From NCBI GenBank assembly GCA_012845835.1, contig JABAKD010000018.1:4054229-4118228 (forward strand): a DNA stretch of 64,000 nucleotides. The letters run 5' to 3'. The translations under genes were made by a program, and so were the position numbers. A model generated the notes under the pieces. It made no database searches, was not told where the DNA came from, and saw only the letters and a list, made by a program, of their open reading frames with translations. Positions 10,690 through 22,469 of the stretch are shown here, in pieces (the stretch's first letter is position 1; every line of letters begins with the position of its first letter). This stretch comes from Undaria pinnatifida (lineage: Eukaryota; Sar; Phaeophyceae; Laminariales; Alariaceae).

Positions 10690-12380
10690 TGCGAAACTAT
10701 TCGTACGAATAGTGCGAAAAAGAACCGCAAAAGCAGCGAGGAGCATTTTGTTTTGGGGGGGGCGGGGGAGAAGGGGAGCCGAATACAATTGAGTGTCTAC
10801 GATAGCACGTGGCAGGGAGTGGGCTGAGTGAGCTAAGGCGATGAGAACGAGAGCACGTGCGAATGAGAGGGAGGAGTGGTGGTGGTGGTGGTGGTGATAG
10901 TGTGGTGGAGGTGGAGATATAATACGATTAAGGAGCTGTTACAGACACGAGCCAGCGTTTGCACGTTTCTCTACCAGGCAGGTTCCACGTTGGTCACTCA
11001 CTTGTACTGAAAGCTCTTGTATTAGTTCCACACACGCCACGGACGAACTGAATAGCATTCAATTCCGCGAGGCAAAAGCATCATCCCCTTTGTCCTATAC
11101 GCACATATGCCTTCAAAGGCATGTGAAACCCTTTTTTGAGGGGGGGGGGGTGGAGGGTAGGCCAAGTGACCCATTTAGTGGGCATAGCGATTGACATAAT
11201 TGGCTCTATGTACCATAAGCAAAGCCATAAGCTGGAGTGGGCACATGCCATTAAGATTGTGGACACAGGAGGCAGCAAAACAAGCGAAACCTGCCATAGG
11301 CTGCCAAAGCCACAAGCCTAGTTTTGGCGTTGTGAACGTCGATGGCCCAGGCAAGATGTCCAGTCTGCATCGGGGCAAGATGCCCAGTCGGCATCGGGAA
11401 CCGCGCCGAATACTTGAACATCAAAATTTGACTTATATGCATAGTCTAGACTAAACGATTCAGCATTTCAGTATTTATTTATGTTCACACATTCCGCTTG
11501 TGTGTTAAAATCTTGTATAATACGAAGTATAGTCTTAAAAGCATTATATGGCGTGCGGCGTACCAGGTATACAGCAGCGTGTGTGTGCGAGTACGTCACC
11601 ACGACTCAGGACTCAGCACTGCAGACTGCAGACCTCGACAGACCGCGTACCGCAAAACGTCCACCTTCGAGATCTTCAGTGATGTCAATCGGCCGGACTA
11701 TTTCTCTCGTCACCGGATACTCCTCGAGCGCGAGCTCCGAAGTGTGATGCTGCGCTGCTTTGATGAAAATTTCAATTGTTTTTTGCATAGTCTAATGCTA
11801 CGTGAAAATATTAGAAACACATCAGCTACGGGTTGGACCGACTGAACTCAGTGATTGATTCTCAACTTTCCGACCTGCGTGATACCGCGGGCGCATTTGT
11901 TCCTTGTTAACATTCATATAGTAGTGTATCATCTATAATAGACTAATAGTCTACATTGATATCTGTACTGTGGTTTTTGGTTCCATTGCTCTTGTTTCAC
12001 TGCATGCCCGCGGGTCGTCACTCTGACAGCACTCCAGACAGCAGGCGCGTTCGTCTATACTCACGATTACCGTGCGGTTCGTACGGTGCAGGCAGCCCAA
12101 CCGCTGTAGTTTGTAGCCGCGAGTTGGTTAGTTGTGGGGACGGGTGAACTCTATGCTGTAGTTGAGTGGATACCCGCGGCCATGTGAGTTCAGTTTGCAC
12201 ATTTGACCTTTTCACTTGTGCGCCTTTTTCCGTACCGTGCGTTTTTAGGCGGGAAAGCGTAGTATTTCCCTGACGAATTTTGATTTTACTTGGTTTTTCG
12301 GATCTTCCTAGGGCTCCAGCACCTTTGTGTGACCACGGACTCTAGATGTTTGACAAGAGTTAATGTGAGAAAACAACAAC
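10690..12380. other. Intergenic, no supported gene
   Basis: Only short frames are present. A two-copy direct repeat of about 24 bp (AAGATG-CCAGT-GCATCGGG type) lies at about 11352-11399, and GGT repeats lie at about 10877-10898. I see no spliced gene, RNA gene or transposon end. Confidence 0.4.
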
Positions 12381-12389
12381 ATTATAAGC

Positions 12390-13350
12390 ATAAAAATAAA
12401 CTCGAGCTGTGAGATCGAAGATTTTTTTTTTTTGGCGAAACTCATATTTACAGTGGGCTTGGGGACACTCGCCCGAGTGACCTCCTGCTCCCTGCGGCCA
12501 TCTATGGCTATCGTGCTGTTTTAGTTTCTTTGTACGATATGGATTCCCAATGAGATGGTTTGCAACGCCGCGACACGACAAATCGCCTAACAACGTGTCT
12601 GGGTCAGAGAGTTTTAGAGTCACTCGCTACAACAGGTGAAAATTGGGGGGGTGCCGCCTCCTCCTCCTACCGTAGCCTTGATCCTGTACTAATTTCAAGT
12701 AAGACGCAAGCTACGATGGGGGGGTTACGTTGTTTTGGGCCATTTTTTTTCCGGGGGCCCGGAGTCACTCGCGCGAATGAGGCCCCCCTGCTCGTTTGCC
12801 GTCTATGCTTTTCTTTGGTGCTATTTTAATTTGGCGACATGCATCCCCAACGCTATAATTTGCCACGATGCGCCAAGCATATCGCGTGAAGTATTTTCGT
12901 ATGTGAGGTACAGAGTCACACGTGTGGGTGGCTCAAAGGTGGTTCTGAAAATATAAGGGGTATTTTTTATAAGGCTTGGTCCGGGTAAGCTGTTATTGGT
13001 TAACCTTTTGCAAGTATATGGTCGAACGGACTAATACCCCACTAATTCCTTAACAAATGGCGCCGTCGACAGACCATGGGTTTTTGGGTCGTGGGTTCGA
13101 ATCACACTATCCACAGCAATAAACTTTTTTCAGATTTTCCCCATGTCCAACTTGAAAAATACTCTCTCCGGTATCGCCAGGAAATGAAACCGCTTGGATA
13201 TTGACACGCCCGCCCGAATATCCGGCCGACCTGGTATCCCGCCGTTTCAGGGGGGGGGGGGGGGGTGCAGCGTAGTTTGGGTAAGCTATTGGTTAACCTT
13301 TTGCAAGTGGTCAAACGGACTAATACCAATGTCTTAACAGTGGTGGCTCA
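12390..13350. repeat. Mosaic of dispersed repeat fragments
   Basis: The stretch contains a fragment of the GTGAGATCGAAGATTT family (12390-12455). A segment containing GGTTAACCTTTTGCAAGT and ACGGACTAATACC occurs twice, near 12990-13050 and 13285-13330, and again inverted near 51510-51570. A GTCACTCGCGCGAATGAG-type palindromic motif lies near 12765. The pieces are short and truncated, so no complete element can be drawn. Confidence 0.45.
13048..13106 (+). pseudogene. tRNA-like 3' half
   Basis: The sequence CAGACCATGGG followed by GGTCGTGGGTTCGAATCACA resembles the anticodon arm, variable region and T arm of a tRNA, including a near-consensus box B (GGGTTCGAATC). The D arm, and hence a full cloverleaf, cannot be drawn. 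It lies within the repeat mosaic and is probably the head of a SINE or a captured tRNA fragment. Confidence 0.3.
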
Positions 13351-13959
13351 AAGGTGGTATTGAAAATATAGGGGTATACCCTCTCCTACCACCGTGTCCT
13401 TGGTCCCCAGACGTGTTCCACCATACCACCATGTGGGGGTATCACGATTTTTTTCCGGGCTGAACCGTTTTCAGAGCTAGGGGCTCCTTGACCAAAAATA
13501 CTATCATCTGGAATGTCGTTGTTTTGCTGTCTGGCGTGTTCTATGATACGATATACATCAATTACAAGTACCTGTTACCTACGAGTATCTATTGGGTTGG
13601 GGGGGGGGGAGGGGGGTAAGACAATCAATCAATCCAAACCGTTTCAATATAGACATAGTAATTTTTGGTTCTAATAGTGATGATAGAGGAAGACGACAGC
13701 TGTTAACTATTGATAGACTCTGGAGTCCATGAGGTTTCTCATCAGGTTACTCTTTCTTTTTTCTCTCTAGATTTTTACGTTTTATTATTGGCTTCTCAAG
13801 CGAGGAGCCTCATATTTGAATTGGTCCATCTTTACTCTTGGCATGCTTCACTCTCATACATACGTACATGCTGTATAAGTTAATAGGGTTTAGTCGTCGC
13901 TACCGCTGAGCGCATTTCGTTCATCCCTATATTTTTTTCCTCGGCGTTCTCCCGATAAT

Positions 13960-14130
13960 ATTACCCCGCCGTTCGTCTAGATGTCAAGGCACAGCCTTGA
14001 AAGGCCGGCAATTACCTGATTCGATAGGTAATTGACCGTTTTCGTATGATAGGATGGCGTTTTATATTCGGGGTAGTCAGGAGATGGAGAGACCCTTGCC
14101 GCTCGTCTCAGTTGTCGTCTTCGATTCTGG
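13960..14130 (+). repeat. Dispersed repeat, copy 1 (partner near 31000-31110)
   Basis: The segment with TAATTACC, then GGCGTTTTATATTCGGGGTA and GTCAGGAGATG, matches a segment with TAATTACC, GGCGTTTTCTACTCGGGATA and GTCAGGAAATG near 31000-31110 in the same orientation. Similarity fades on both sides. The family is unknown and non-coding. Confidence 0.4.
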
Positions 14131-14390
14131 TGGAAACAATGCAAGCTGATTATTATATCCCGCCTTGAGCAACAATAGTGAGTAACACCGGGGAATTTCC
14201 CACTTGGTCGACCTGTGGGGACACTCTGTGCCTCACCCTTAAGTCACTTCACATAGATAAGAAGTATAAGTCTGCCTTCGTGGGCCTAGTCTCTTACATA
14301 GTTTACGTCGATCTACTCGCGCAAACCATGCATGGGTGGTGAAACACATCGCACCTTATTTCGACTTACCGTGGGAAAGGGTGTCGGGGT

Positions 14391-14647
14391 GACTCGTGCT
14401 ACGATGGAGGTGTAGCACTTTTTCGTGTGAAATGTTTTCTGAATGACGGGACTTCTTAATCCAAAATCGTCGGAAACTGCCTTTTCTTTTTCGCGTGGTT
14501 CTCGTTGTGTACCTAGGCGATGTCATTTGTTCATCCGGTACAGTCAGTTTTAGTTTTCTCCAAATCAGTTTTTGGGAGTGGTCTTGAGCTCCCAAGTTGA
14601 GGAACCTCAGAAGAAAAAAGTGGTGCACCTCTACTGTAGCAAGCGTC
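14391..14647 (-). mobile_element. MITE family 1 copy
   Basis: A 257-bp copy of the commonest MITE in the window. Its ends are GACTCGTGCTACGATGGAGG and the inverted CCTCTACTGTAGCAAGCGTC. In this orientation it carries the shared core blocks TTTCTGAATGACGGG, CCAAAATCGTCGGAAA, a CACCTAGGC-type block and a CTTGAGCTCCCAA block. No coding sequence is present. Confidence 0.75.
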
Positions 14648-15041
14648 GGTTGCCCTTTAGGGCTACCGCAGCCGCAGCACCTTTCAACGGGGGCGGGCAA
14701 AAACATACGATAATTTCTTAACGCAGTGGATTCAGTGTTGCATCAGAAAACCAGTGCGGAACAGATGCTTAAATTGGCGCTCGTCGACGGCAGGCCGGGA
14801 AATAAAATACCCCGAACACCTACAGCGAAGCAAGTGCAAACACCTGTGGGAAAAAATTCAGTAAAAAAGTGTCCGGGTGTCAGATATCAGGGTAGAGGTG
14901 TTAATGTGCGCGGTCTGCTGTGCAGTGGCTAACGTTGCATGTAGTCTATGTAGTTAGTATCAGGACGGCAAACAAAACAGAGCGATCGCTGTCTCGTGCG
15001 GTAAGGCAGCGATAAGGCGCGACATACCATAGACGGCTGAC

Positions 15042-15300
15042 GACGCGCGCTACGACAGAGGTAGCACTTTTTGACTAAAACGGTTTCTGAATGACGGGGC
15101 TCCCTCAACCCCAAAATCGTCCGTTTTTTGCTATGTTTTTGTTTAGAATTGTCGTTTTGTATGCCTCTAGGCCATGGAATACTTCAGCCGGTAGCAGTTT
15201 TTTTTCCTCTCCGTAGAATCAGTTTTCGGGGGAGGTCTTATGAAGCTCCCAAATCGAGGACACCTCAAAAACGAAGCGTGCACCGCTACCGTGGCATGAC
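15042..15300 (-). mobile_element. MITE family 1 copy
   Basis: A 259-bp copy with ends GACGCGCGCTACGACAGAGG and the inverted CGCTACCGTGGCATGAC. It holds the family core (TTTCTGAATGACGGGGC, CCCAAAATCGTC, CTAGGCCATGG, GGGGGAGGTCTT). It lies in the same orientation as the copy 395 bp to its left. No frame is meaningful. Confidence 0.75.
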
Positions 15301-15435
15301 ATGTATGTGTCGGCTGTTCCCAGTTTCCTCGATGGGACGCCCCGTCAATAACCATGTCGTCGCGGCAAGCTGCGTGCGGTTCTACTCGACCTCCCCGCTA
15401 GAAATGATCTAAACCTACTATAGTACAGCCTTCCA

Positions 15436-15612
15436 GGACGTGTCCGTGCTACATTCGGTTGTAGAGGTAGCGCGTTTGGGCTGAAACGTTGTCTGGTTGA
15501 CGGGGGCCTCCTCAACCCCTTCAGAACACCCCAAACCCCTCCCTACACTAACTTCGAGTAATTTAGTCAGAAAAAAGGAGTTCCAGTGTAGTAGTGAGGG
15601 CGTTAAATCAAA
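15436..15612 (-). repeat. Truncated MITE family 1 end joined to another dispersed repeat
   Basis: About 15436-15535 is a diverged partial family-1 copy (GTGCTACATT, TAGAGGTAGCGC, GACGGGGGCCTCC). It runs into a segment (about 15530-15612) with CCCCAAACCCCTCCCTACAC, then TTCCAGTGTAG and GGCGTTAA. That segment recurs near 51315-51405 and 57005-57092, forming a separate dispersed family of three copies here. Confidence 0.45.
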
Positions 15613-15614
15613 AT

Positions 15615-17030
15615 CGGCGATTTTTTTCTTCTTGGTTTTTGCAATAGTTTTCCTCCGATTTTACCTACGTAGGCCACAGAGTTGTTCGGTTTTGTGCGGC
15701 TTGTTTTGGCGCAGCGCTGCCTAAGCTTCCATCAGCGCGGACTCGTATCGAACAATTAGAACAGCGCGAAAGCTTTTTAATGACCGCAAAAGATAACATA
15801 TGCGGGGAGTTACTCGCGCGAGTGACCCCGAGCCACTGAAACAGATACCTCGAAAGTGACCCCCTTGCCGTGTAGCCACGGTCCTATACAATGTCTTGGC
15901 GGGCTCGAGCGCTTGCGTTTCCGGTCTCGCGATGTGAGCCGCCAAGGCAAACGTTGTTCCGCCCCGCCAACTGATCAAGTTGCAGATGCAGTATGTCAAA
16001 GCCACTCGAGCGAGTGGCCTGACGCCCCCTGCCGAAGATTAGGGTCCCGCCACAAGCAGATTCGACTAATCGGAATCGCGTGTTGGCTGCGTCAACAACA
16101 ACCAGAATTGTACTTAATTTCCTGTTGTATCGGTATTACTGGATGTTGGCAGGTTACTGGTGGGCAATTTTCAAATGTTTTGAAAGCCGGAGGTGGTTGA
16201 GATATGGACACATAACAAAGAACACACGCACATATTTCGGTCGCCATCGACATAGAAACCTCAACATAGAACGAAGTTCGTGAAAGAATATTAATGTAAC
16301 GAGCGACGATGCAAGCATGCTACGGAGGCGGCGGTGCACCAAGCTGTTGTTACCAAGCTCCCTACTTGATGAGGAATCCCACCCAAACAAAACAAAAATT
16401 AGAAATCATGGACGACGTACAACCCGATAAAGATCCCCCCCATGGCATGAATACCATACACGGCTGGACGAGACCTCTTCGTCTCGTCGAGACATAGTAG
16501 TAGATGGCCGACCTTTCGAGCACATTTTGGAACGTCAATATCACAACACGTGCGGATTTTTTTTACCGCGTTCTGTGAGCTTGGCGTGATCCTTGGCGTT
16601 CGTAAAGACTGCTTCCAAAGGCTGCCGTTGCGCAATTGCCCGGGACATTCTGATTTTGCGCCGTACATAGCTTGCTTTGCAAAACGTTGCCCAGAAGATG
16701 CGCATTTTCACCCACGTTGTACTATCTATGTCGACTGACCGGGGGGCGGCCCCGTACACCCGTGTAAACAACGCACAATGTTTATTGCAAAACCCACGAG
16801 ATTGGCCGATAGCGGGAAAAGAAGACCTATCATTCAGAGACTGGTACGCCCAAACATTGGTACGTACCTCTCTCATAGCACGCGCGGGTGCTGTCACGAT
16901 CTTCATTTTTTTGTTTTTTCGTGCAGGACCTAGGTGACGAATAAAACACTCTCTGATAAAATATTGTATGATCCCATCGTTCTTGCCCTTGGAGTATGTA
17001 TGTATTCGTCGGCAAACAAGTATGGCGGGT
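15615..17030. other. Intergenic; palindromic motifs, no supported gene
   Basis: Near 15810-15830 is the palindrome GTTACTCGCGCGAGTGAC within a GGGG...CCCC context, and near 16001-16016 the related CCACTCGAGCGAGTGG. Similar motifs occur near 12465 and 12765, suggesting the ends of another small repeat. Short frames occur on both strands without domain signatures. Confidence 0.35.
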
Positions 17031-17036
17031 TTCCGT

Positions 17037-17125
17037 CATGTTGTTGTTGCTGCTGCTGTTGTTGTTATTGTTGTTGTTGAGGATGTTGTCGTTGTTGTTG
17101 CTGTTGTTGTTGTTCTTGCTGTTCT
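17037..17125. repeat. GTT/AAC trinucleotide microsatellite
   Basis: A run of GTT and GCT triplets with few interruptions. The Val-rich or Thr-rich frames across it are artefacts of the repeat. Confidence 0.85.
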
Positions 17126-17825
17126 CACATTATTAGCTCGCACAGTCACGTCCGTGGTCACAGGACAGGCTCCAGTCGCTCTGGAGTGGAGGAATAGCCC
17201 AGGGAAAAAGCACAAGCAAACCGAAAACGGTACACGCGTACATCGTAGCTGAAGCGATTGATGCATCCGCCAACAAATATATACAAATGAAATGGGGAAT
17301 CAGCCTACGTACGTGCCACATCCATACTGGTGCATACGTCTCAAGGCTTGCATCTAACAACCGACTACACCCCATGCCACCCAGGGAACCCGATCAGTGT
17401 CTACAAACCCGAGGAGAGAAAAAAGGCACTACTAATAGGAAAAGGAAAAAACGGGAGTCATGTCTCATGGCGTGTTTCGTCGACGCGCATGCTATCAAAC
17501 GGGCTCGCAACAAACTACTGCCAGGCGCAGTCAATAGATAGCTGTGGTGCCAGCAGGTTACCGCACAGCCAAAAACTAGCCCCTCTATCGTTCAGAGTAT
17601 CGACAGACACAACCCCCTCCCTTTTCAACCCCCCCCCCCGTTAAAACACCGACCGTAAGATAGTCGTGGGGACAACGGCTGAGCGAGTAGCCTCACTCAC
17701 AAGAAAAGGCGACACGTACGTGCTAGGGTAGAGGCGAAACACTTGTTTTTTTTCTTTTGGGGGTTCCTCAATTGATTCGGGACCTTAAGACGTCTCCCAA
17801 AAAAGACTGATTTTGATAAAAATAA

Positions 17826-19937
17826 GGGTAATGCTATTTGCGACACCGGTGTCGCAAATAGTTATTTGCGACACGGTGTCGCAAATAAGCCCCTTATTTG
17901 CGACACCACGCTGCGTTGGCGGCAGACACCCCAGATTGACTCCTAACTACCTAGGGTGTGTCGGCATGGCGTAGGGCTAGCAACAAGCTATCGCTCAACC
18001 AAAACGGCCCAGTACTCGAGGAGATATGGGGTATCTTGGGGCAACCGGCCAATGTTCAGACCGTGTCGCAAATAAGGTACTTGCGACACAGTGTCGCAAA
18101 TAAGCCCCTTATTTGCGACACCCCGCTGTGTTCTCGGCAGACAACTCAGATTGACTCCTAGCTACCAAGGGTGGGTTGGCATGGCGTAAGGCTACCACTG
18201 AAGCTATCGCTCAGCCAAAACGGGCCAGTAATCGAGGAGATATGTGGTATCTTGTGGGCAACCGACCAATGTTCAAACCGTGTCGCGAATAAGCTATTTG
18301 CGACACCGTGTCGCAAATAAGCCCCTTATTTGCGACACCGCGCTGCGTTCGCGGCAGACAACTCAGATTGACTCCTAACTACCAAGGGTATGTCGGCATG
18401 GCGTAGGGCTACCACTGAAGCTATCGCTCAGCCAAAACGGGCCAGTACTCGAGGAGATATGTGGTATCTTGGTGCAACCGAAAAAAGTCCAGAATGGTTG
18501 CGAACACAATAAATAAGCCTTGTTTACGACATCGCACGATGTTCGTCGCGCGCGCCCCGCTTAGACCAGGACTACGACGGAATTCTTAGCGTGAGGTGCG
18601 GCTACCAAATCGCCCTAACTCCACGAGTAGACAGTAGGCAAGTGAGAACGTGAGCACAGCCTACACATGCTCAAGAGCATCGTAGCTAAAGCTTACCTAG
18701 CTATGCGTCATGTACGCTGTACGAGTTTTTTCCCGACAAAATCGCACCCGTTGTAGCACCAGCAGTAGTAGTACGAGTACTCAGTAAGTATTCGTAATCT
18801 AGTTTTGTCATGCACCTGTTACTATTATTATAAATTACAGGAAGCGTCGACGACGACGGGACGCCGCGCCCTCTCAGTGCGAGAAGACTTGACATAATTC
18901 GCTCGGCTCGAACTCAGCAAGACACAGACAAAACTCAGATAGGTGCACTCCGTACTACAGTAGTGTATGTTGAGACGAATGTAGATCCATCGTTCTGAGC
19001 GGGGGAGTATAGAACTGCTCGCTTCCGCAAGCCCCAACTCCAACTGCGACTTCACAAAAAAAACACAAGCAACCGAGAACAGCTCTCGATTGGATTCAAT
19101 ACCCAAACAATATGGCCCTACCAATAACTAGTAATAAGGCCCTATTAATAATAATAGTAACAGGTGTATGACAAAACTAGATTACGAATACTTACTGAGT
19201 ACTCGTACTACTGCTGCTGGTGCTACGACAGGTGCGATTTTGTCGGGAAAAAACTCGTACAGCGTACATGACGCATACCTAGGTAAGCTTTAGCTACGAT
19301 GCTCTTGAGCATGTGTAGGCTGTGCTCACGTTCTCACTTGCCTACTGTCTACTCGTGGAGTTAGGGCGATTTGGTAGCCGCACCTCACGCTAAGAATTCC
19401 GTCGTAGTCCTGGTCTAAGCGGGGCGCGCGCGACGAACATCGTGCGATGTCGTAAACAAGGCTTATTTATTGTGTTCGCAACCATTCTGGACTTTTTTCG
19501 GTTGCACCAAGATACCACATATCTCCTCGAGTACTGGCCCGTTTTGGCTGAGCGATAGCTTCAGTGGTAGCCCTACGCCATGCCGACATACCCTTGGTAG
19601 TTAGGAGTCAATCTGAGTTGTCTGCCGCGAACGCAGCGCGGTGTCGCAAATACCTTATTCGCGACACGGTCTGAACATTGGTCGGTTGCCCCAAGATACC
19701 ACATATCTCCTCGAGTACTGGCCCGTTTTGGCTGAGCGATAGCTTCAATGGTAGCCCTACGCCATGCCGACACACCATAGGTAGTTAGGAGTCAATCTGG
19801 GGTGTCTGCCGCCAACGCAGCGTGGTGTCGCAAATAATGGGCTTATTTGCGACACCGTGTCGCAAATAATGGGCTTATTTGCGACACCGTGTCGCAAAGA
19901 ACTATTTGCGACACCGGTGTCGCAGATGGCATTACCC
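17826..19937. mobile_element. 2.1-kb Mutator-like foldback element
   Basis: The element is bounded by a perfect 9-bp direct repeat TAAAAATAA (17817-17825 and 19938-19946), and its ends begin GGGTAATGCTATTTGCGACA and GGGTAATGCCATCTGCGACA. A 9-bp duplication with long inverted repeats is typical of Mutator-like elements. The inverted arms run about 17826-18832 and 19148-19937, around a unique core of about 315 bp. The left arm is about 217 bp longer because it holds three copies of a 215-bp internal repeat where the right arm holds two. Palindromes of TTTGCGACACCG / CGGTGTCGCAAA pepper the ends. No transposase is encoded, so it is non-autonomous. Confidence 0.8.
17860..18490. repeat. Internal tandem repeats of the left arm, three units
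   Basis: The block CCCCTTATTTGCGACACC recurs near 17890, 18108 and 18321, giving a period of 213-218 bp. Each unit carries GCGGCAGACA, GATTGACTCCTA, GGCATGGCGTAGGGCTA and CGAGGAGATATG blocks. The matching units of the right arm lie inverted at about 19497-19640 and 19687-19835, where only two are present. Confidence 0.75.
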
Positions 19938-20282
19938 TAAAAATAAACGTGCTGCGCCGGAAGAAAAGTCCCCATGGCCGCCTAGGTACACAACGAAAAT
20001 CATGTCGAAAAAATAAAAAGGCCTATTATTTCCGACAATTTTGGGTTAAGGAGGCCCGTCATTCAGAAGCGATTTCAGCCACAACGTAGTATACCTTAAT
20101 ACCTGTATCGTAGCACGGGTCAGTCGTTTCTCCTGCACACCGTGTAGCCCGCGGGTCTGTCATTGGTTCTCCAACCGTCACGCCCACCGCATGGCACGCG
20201 CTGCGGCATTTCAGGGTGCCCCACTTTTGGTTTCATGGTATCTACGTAGGCGCTCCTCACTTGAACCCGATCAACACAAAGA

Positions 20283-20301
20283 AAAAAAAAAAAAAAAAAA
20301 A
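20283..20301. repeat. Poly-A run
   Basis: An uninterrupted run of about 20 A residues. It precedes a partial family-1-like fragment (TTCCGGCGATGTTGGGTCAA) and may mark a retroposed or slippage-prone site. No coding context exists. Confidence 0.6.
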
Positions 20302-20378
20302 ACGCAAGAAAACGAAATAAATATTATTTTTCCGGCGATGTTGGGTCAAGAAGGGTCCCGACATTAACTCGCGTTTTG

Positions 20379-20653
20379 GCACGTGCTATGATAGTTAGAG
20401 GTACAGTATACCGTTTTTTTGGCTAAAATGGTTTCTGAATGACGGGGTTCCTTTACTCAAAATCGTCGAAAATTCGTCCATTTTTTTTTTTTGTATGATT
20501 CTCGTTGTACACCTAGGCCATGGGATTTTTCATCCGGTGAACTGTATTGTAGCAGTACTATTTTTCTCCAAATCAGTTTCTCGAGGATGTCTTGAGCTTC
20601 GAATGCGAGGGATCTCAGACAAAAAAGGGGGCACGTCTATCGTAGCACGCGTC
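20379..20653 (-). mobile_element. MITE family 1 copy
   Basis: A 275-bp copy with GCACGTGCTATGATAG at the left and the inverted ACGTCTATCGTAGCACGCGT at the right. The core blocks TTTCTGAATGACGGGG, CAAAATCGTCGAAAA, CACCTAGGCCATGGG and CTTGAGCTTC are clear. Its orientation matches the copies at 14.4 and 15.0 kb. Confidence 0.75.
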
Positions 20654-20654
20654 G

Positions 20655-22055
20655 ATTCAGGAGGTGATTTTGCCAAAAAATAAAAAGGGTACCTAAAACA
20701 ATTCACGGAACCCCGGCCGCCCAAACTCTCCTCCCTCCTCACCCCTCTCCCCCGTTGAAAGGAAAAAAATTGGCGGGAGGAAGAGGAAGAAGGGAGAAGC
20801 ACAGACAGACCTCTGGCTGGGCTGGCCAACCCAGTGACAACCTCGATGTGCTGACGCTCCCGGCAAGAACCCCTACTCGCTCGTGATCGACTCGGTCTTG
20901 CTAACCTACTCGTGAGGTCTGCTCTCAATAGTGAGAGAGAGAGAGAGAGAGGAAGGCGTCAGTTTGCGCTCGTCTACCCCTGAGCCAAAACCCCCTCCCC
21001 AGACCCCGACAAAAACATGCCTAATTACCACTACAATAACCCGTTACATGCCGATACATAAATCTACGGAGACGTGGAGACCGTTATTTCGTTTACCGGC
21101 AAATCTATCATTTACTGTACCCTTAGATATCGTAGCAGGCGCCGTCGTGCGTGTAGACTGCAAACTCTACAACACTAGACTACTAACCATGAAGAATGAA
21201 ACAAGCGAAACAATACCGACCTGACCATGCTGTACAGTGTGTAGTAAATACTGTTTTTTTAACAATTAAAACTGTTAAAAAGGCCCTGTTATATATTCTA
21301 CTAAGCCAAGAAGGTGTTGACCTTGATTTTTTATTTGCTTTTCCCTTACCTCTCCTCCATCGCGCTTGACACAAACCTCAGCAACATAAAATGCCCTTCT
21401 GGGCAATCCCAGATTTTTTAATCTCTTCTGGTGATGCTGCTGGTCGTGGTTTTTGGCGGCGCACCCTTCTCCTTTGACGAAAACAAGCGACAAAATAATA
21501 AACCCACTGTGTGCAGCGAGATTTGCCGCACGACTACTCTGCAACGACATGAAAAAGTTTACCCCGATTTTCTTTTCGTTCTTCTACTTGGCGTTCTCTC
21601 CCTCTCTCCCACCGTGCTTAACGATGCCCGCAGCGTGGTGTCCTGCAATGCGATCAGAGATTGGACTCGCGTGCTGAACCTCATTTTTATCGTCCCATCC
21701 TACTTCCATCAACGAAACGCCAAGGAAGGTAAGTTTCAAGACACCGCGCTACTGCAACGGTAACATCTTCAGGCCAAAACCTGTTGACTGACGGCATGAT
21801 GCCGATAATAATGTAATAATTACTGTGTTGTCCTTATTATCCCATTTAGATCCAAAATTTTAAAATGTATAGTCTATTGTGATGTTTTCGTAAGGTATAT
21901 AATATGGTGAAGACTTGGGGTTAGGGTTGGGCACAACATCGGTTCGCGATTTATCTGTTTGCTCGCGAACAACAGGGTTTGTCAGGAAGTTCATCAATTC
22001 CTCAAGCAAGCTAAGGGAACCCTAAAAAAATAACTAATAATGTGCACCTCTAATA
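20655..22055. other. Intergenic; possible exon end near 21728
   Basis: A GA repeat lies near 20931-20951. A plus-strand frame (21431-21763) contains a consensus donor (AAG|GTAAGT) near 21727, and the preceding 30 residues include a hydrophobic Leu-rich segment. No acceptor or partner exon with a recognisable product is visible, so I leave it as a possible exon only. Confidence 0.2.
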
Positions 22056-22061
22056 CGAGTC

Positions 22062-22320
22062 GTTCTACGGTAGCCCCCCCCCCCCCCCCCCTTTTTTTTT
22101 AACGAAATCGCCGGTTTTGAAACCAACTCCCGGCCGTATCTCCTGAAACACGGTGCTCATTGCCGCCCAGACGTCATTTTTGTTCGATGGTCCTTTGCAA
22201 ACAAAGAAGAAAATGTTTGACAGGCGGTGTTTCATAGCATTCTTCCTCCTCCTGTGGAGTAAGTAGCCATGAAACGTTTGTCAAAGAAAATCGTCTGTTT
22301 TGTGGGGGCTATCGTAGAAC
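22062..22320. mobile_element. MITE family 2, copy 1
   Basis: A 259-bp element with ends GTTCTACGGTAGCCCCC and the inverted GGGGGCTATCGTAGAAC. Its interior includes GAAATCGCCGGTTTTGAAAC, GTTCGATGGTCCTTTGCAA and CCATGAAACGTTTGTCA. It is flanked by GAGTC on the left and CAGTC on the right, a near-match target duplication. A long C run followed by T lies just inside the left end. No coding sequence. Confidence 0.7.
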
Positions 22321-22469
22321 CAGTCTTACCAAATAAAATGTGTCGACGTGCTTGCTCGTGGTGCAGATTCACCCCGCCGGCACTCAATTTTGATATTTGA
22401 TCGATAACCTTCGATTGTAGTCAGGTGTGGTATACTAGTTGTAGAGGCGTTCAGCACACACTCGATTCG

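Larger units (their letters stand above)
17711..20121 (+). mobile_element. MITE family 1 copy split by a foldback element
   Basis: The left half (17711-17825: ACGTGCTAGGGTAGAGG, then TTCCTCAATTGATTCGGGAC) and the right half (19947-20121: CCATGGCCGCCTAGGTACAC, TTTTGGGTTAAGGAGG, CATTCAG and a GTATCGTAGCAC end) together make a family-1 copy of about 290 bp. The interruption is the element at 17826-19937 plus its duplicated 9 bp. The MITE was therefore in place before the foldback element inserted. Confidence 0.7.
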
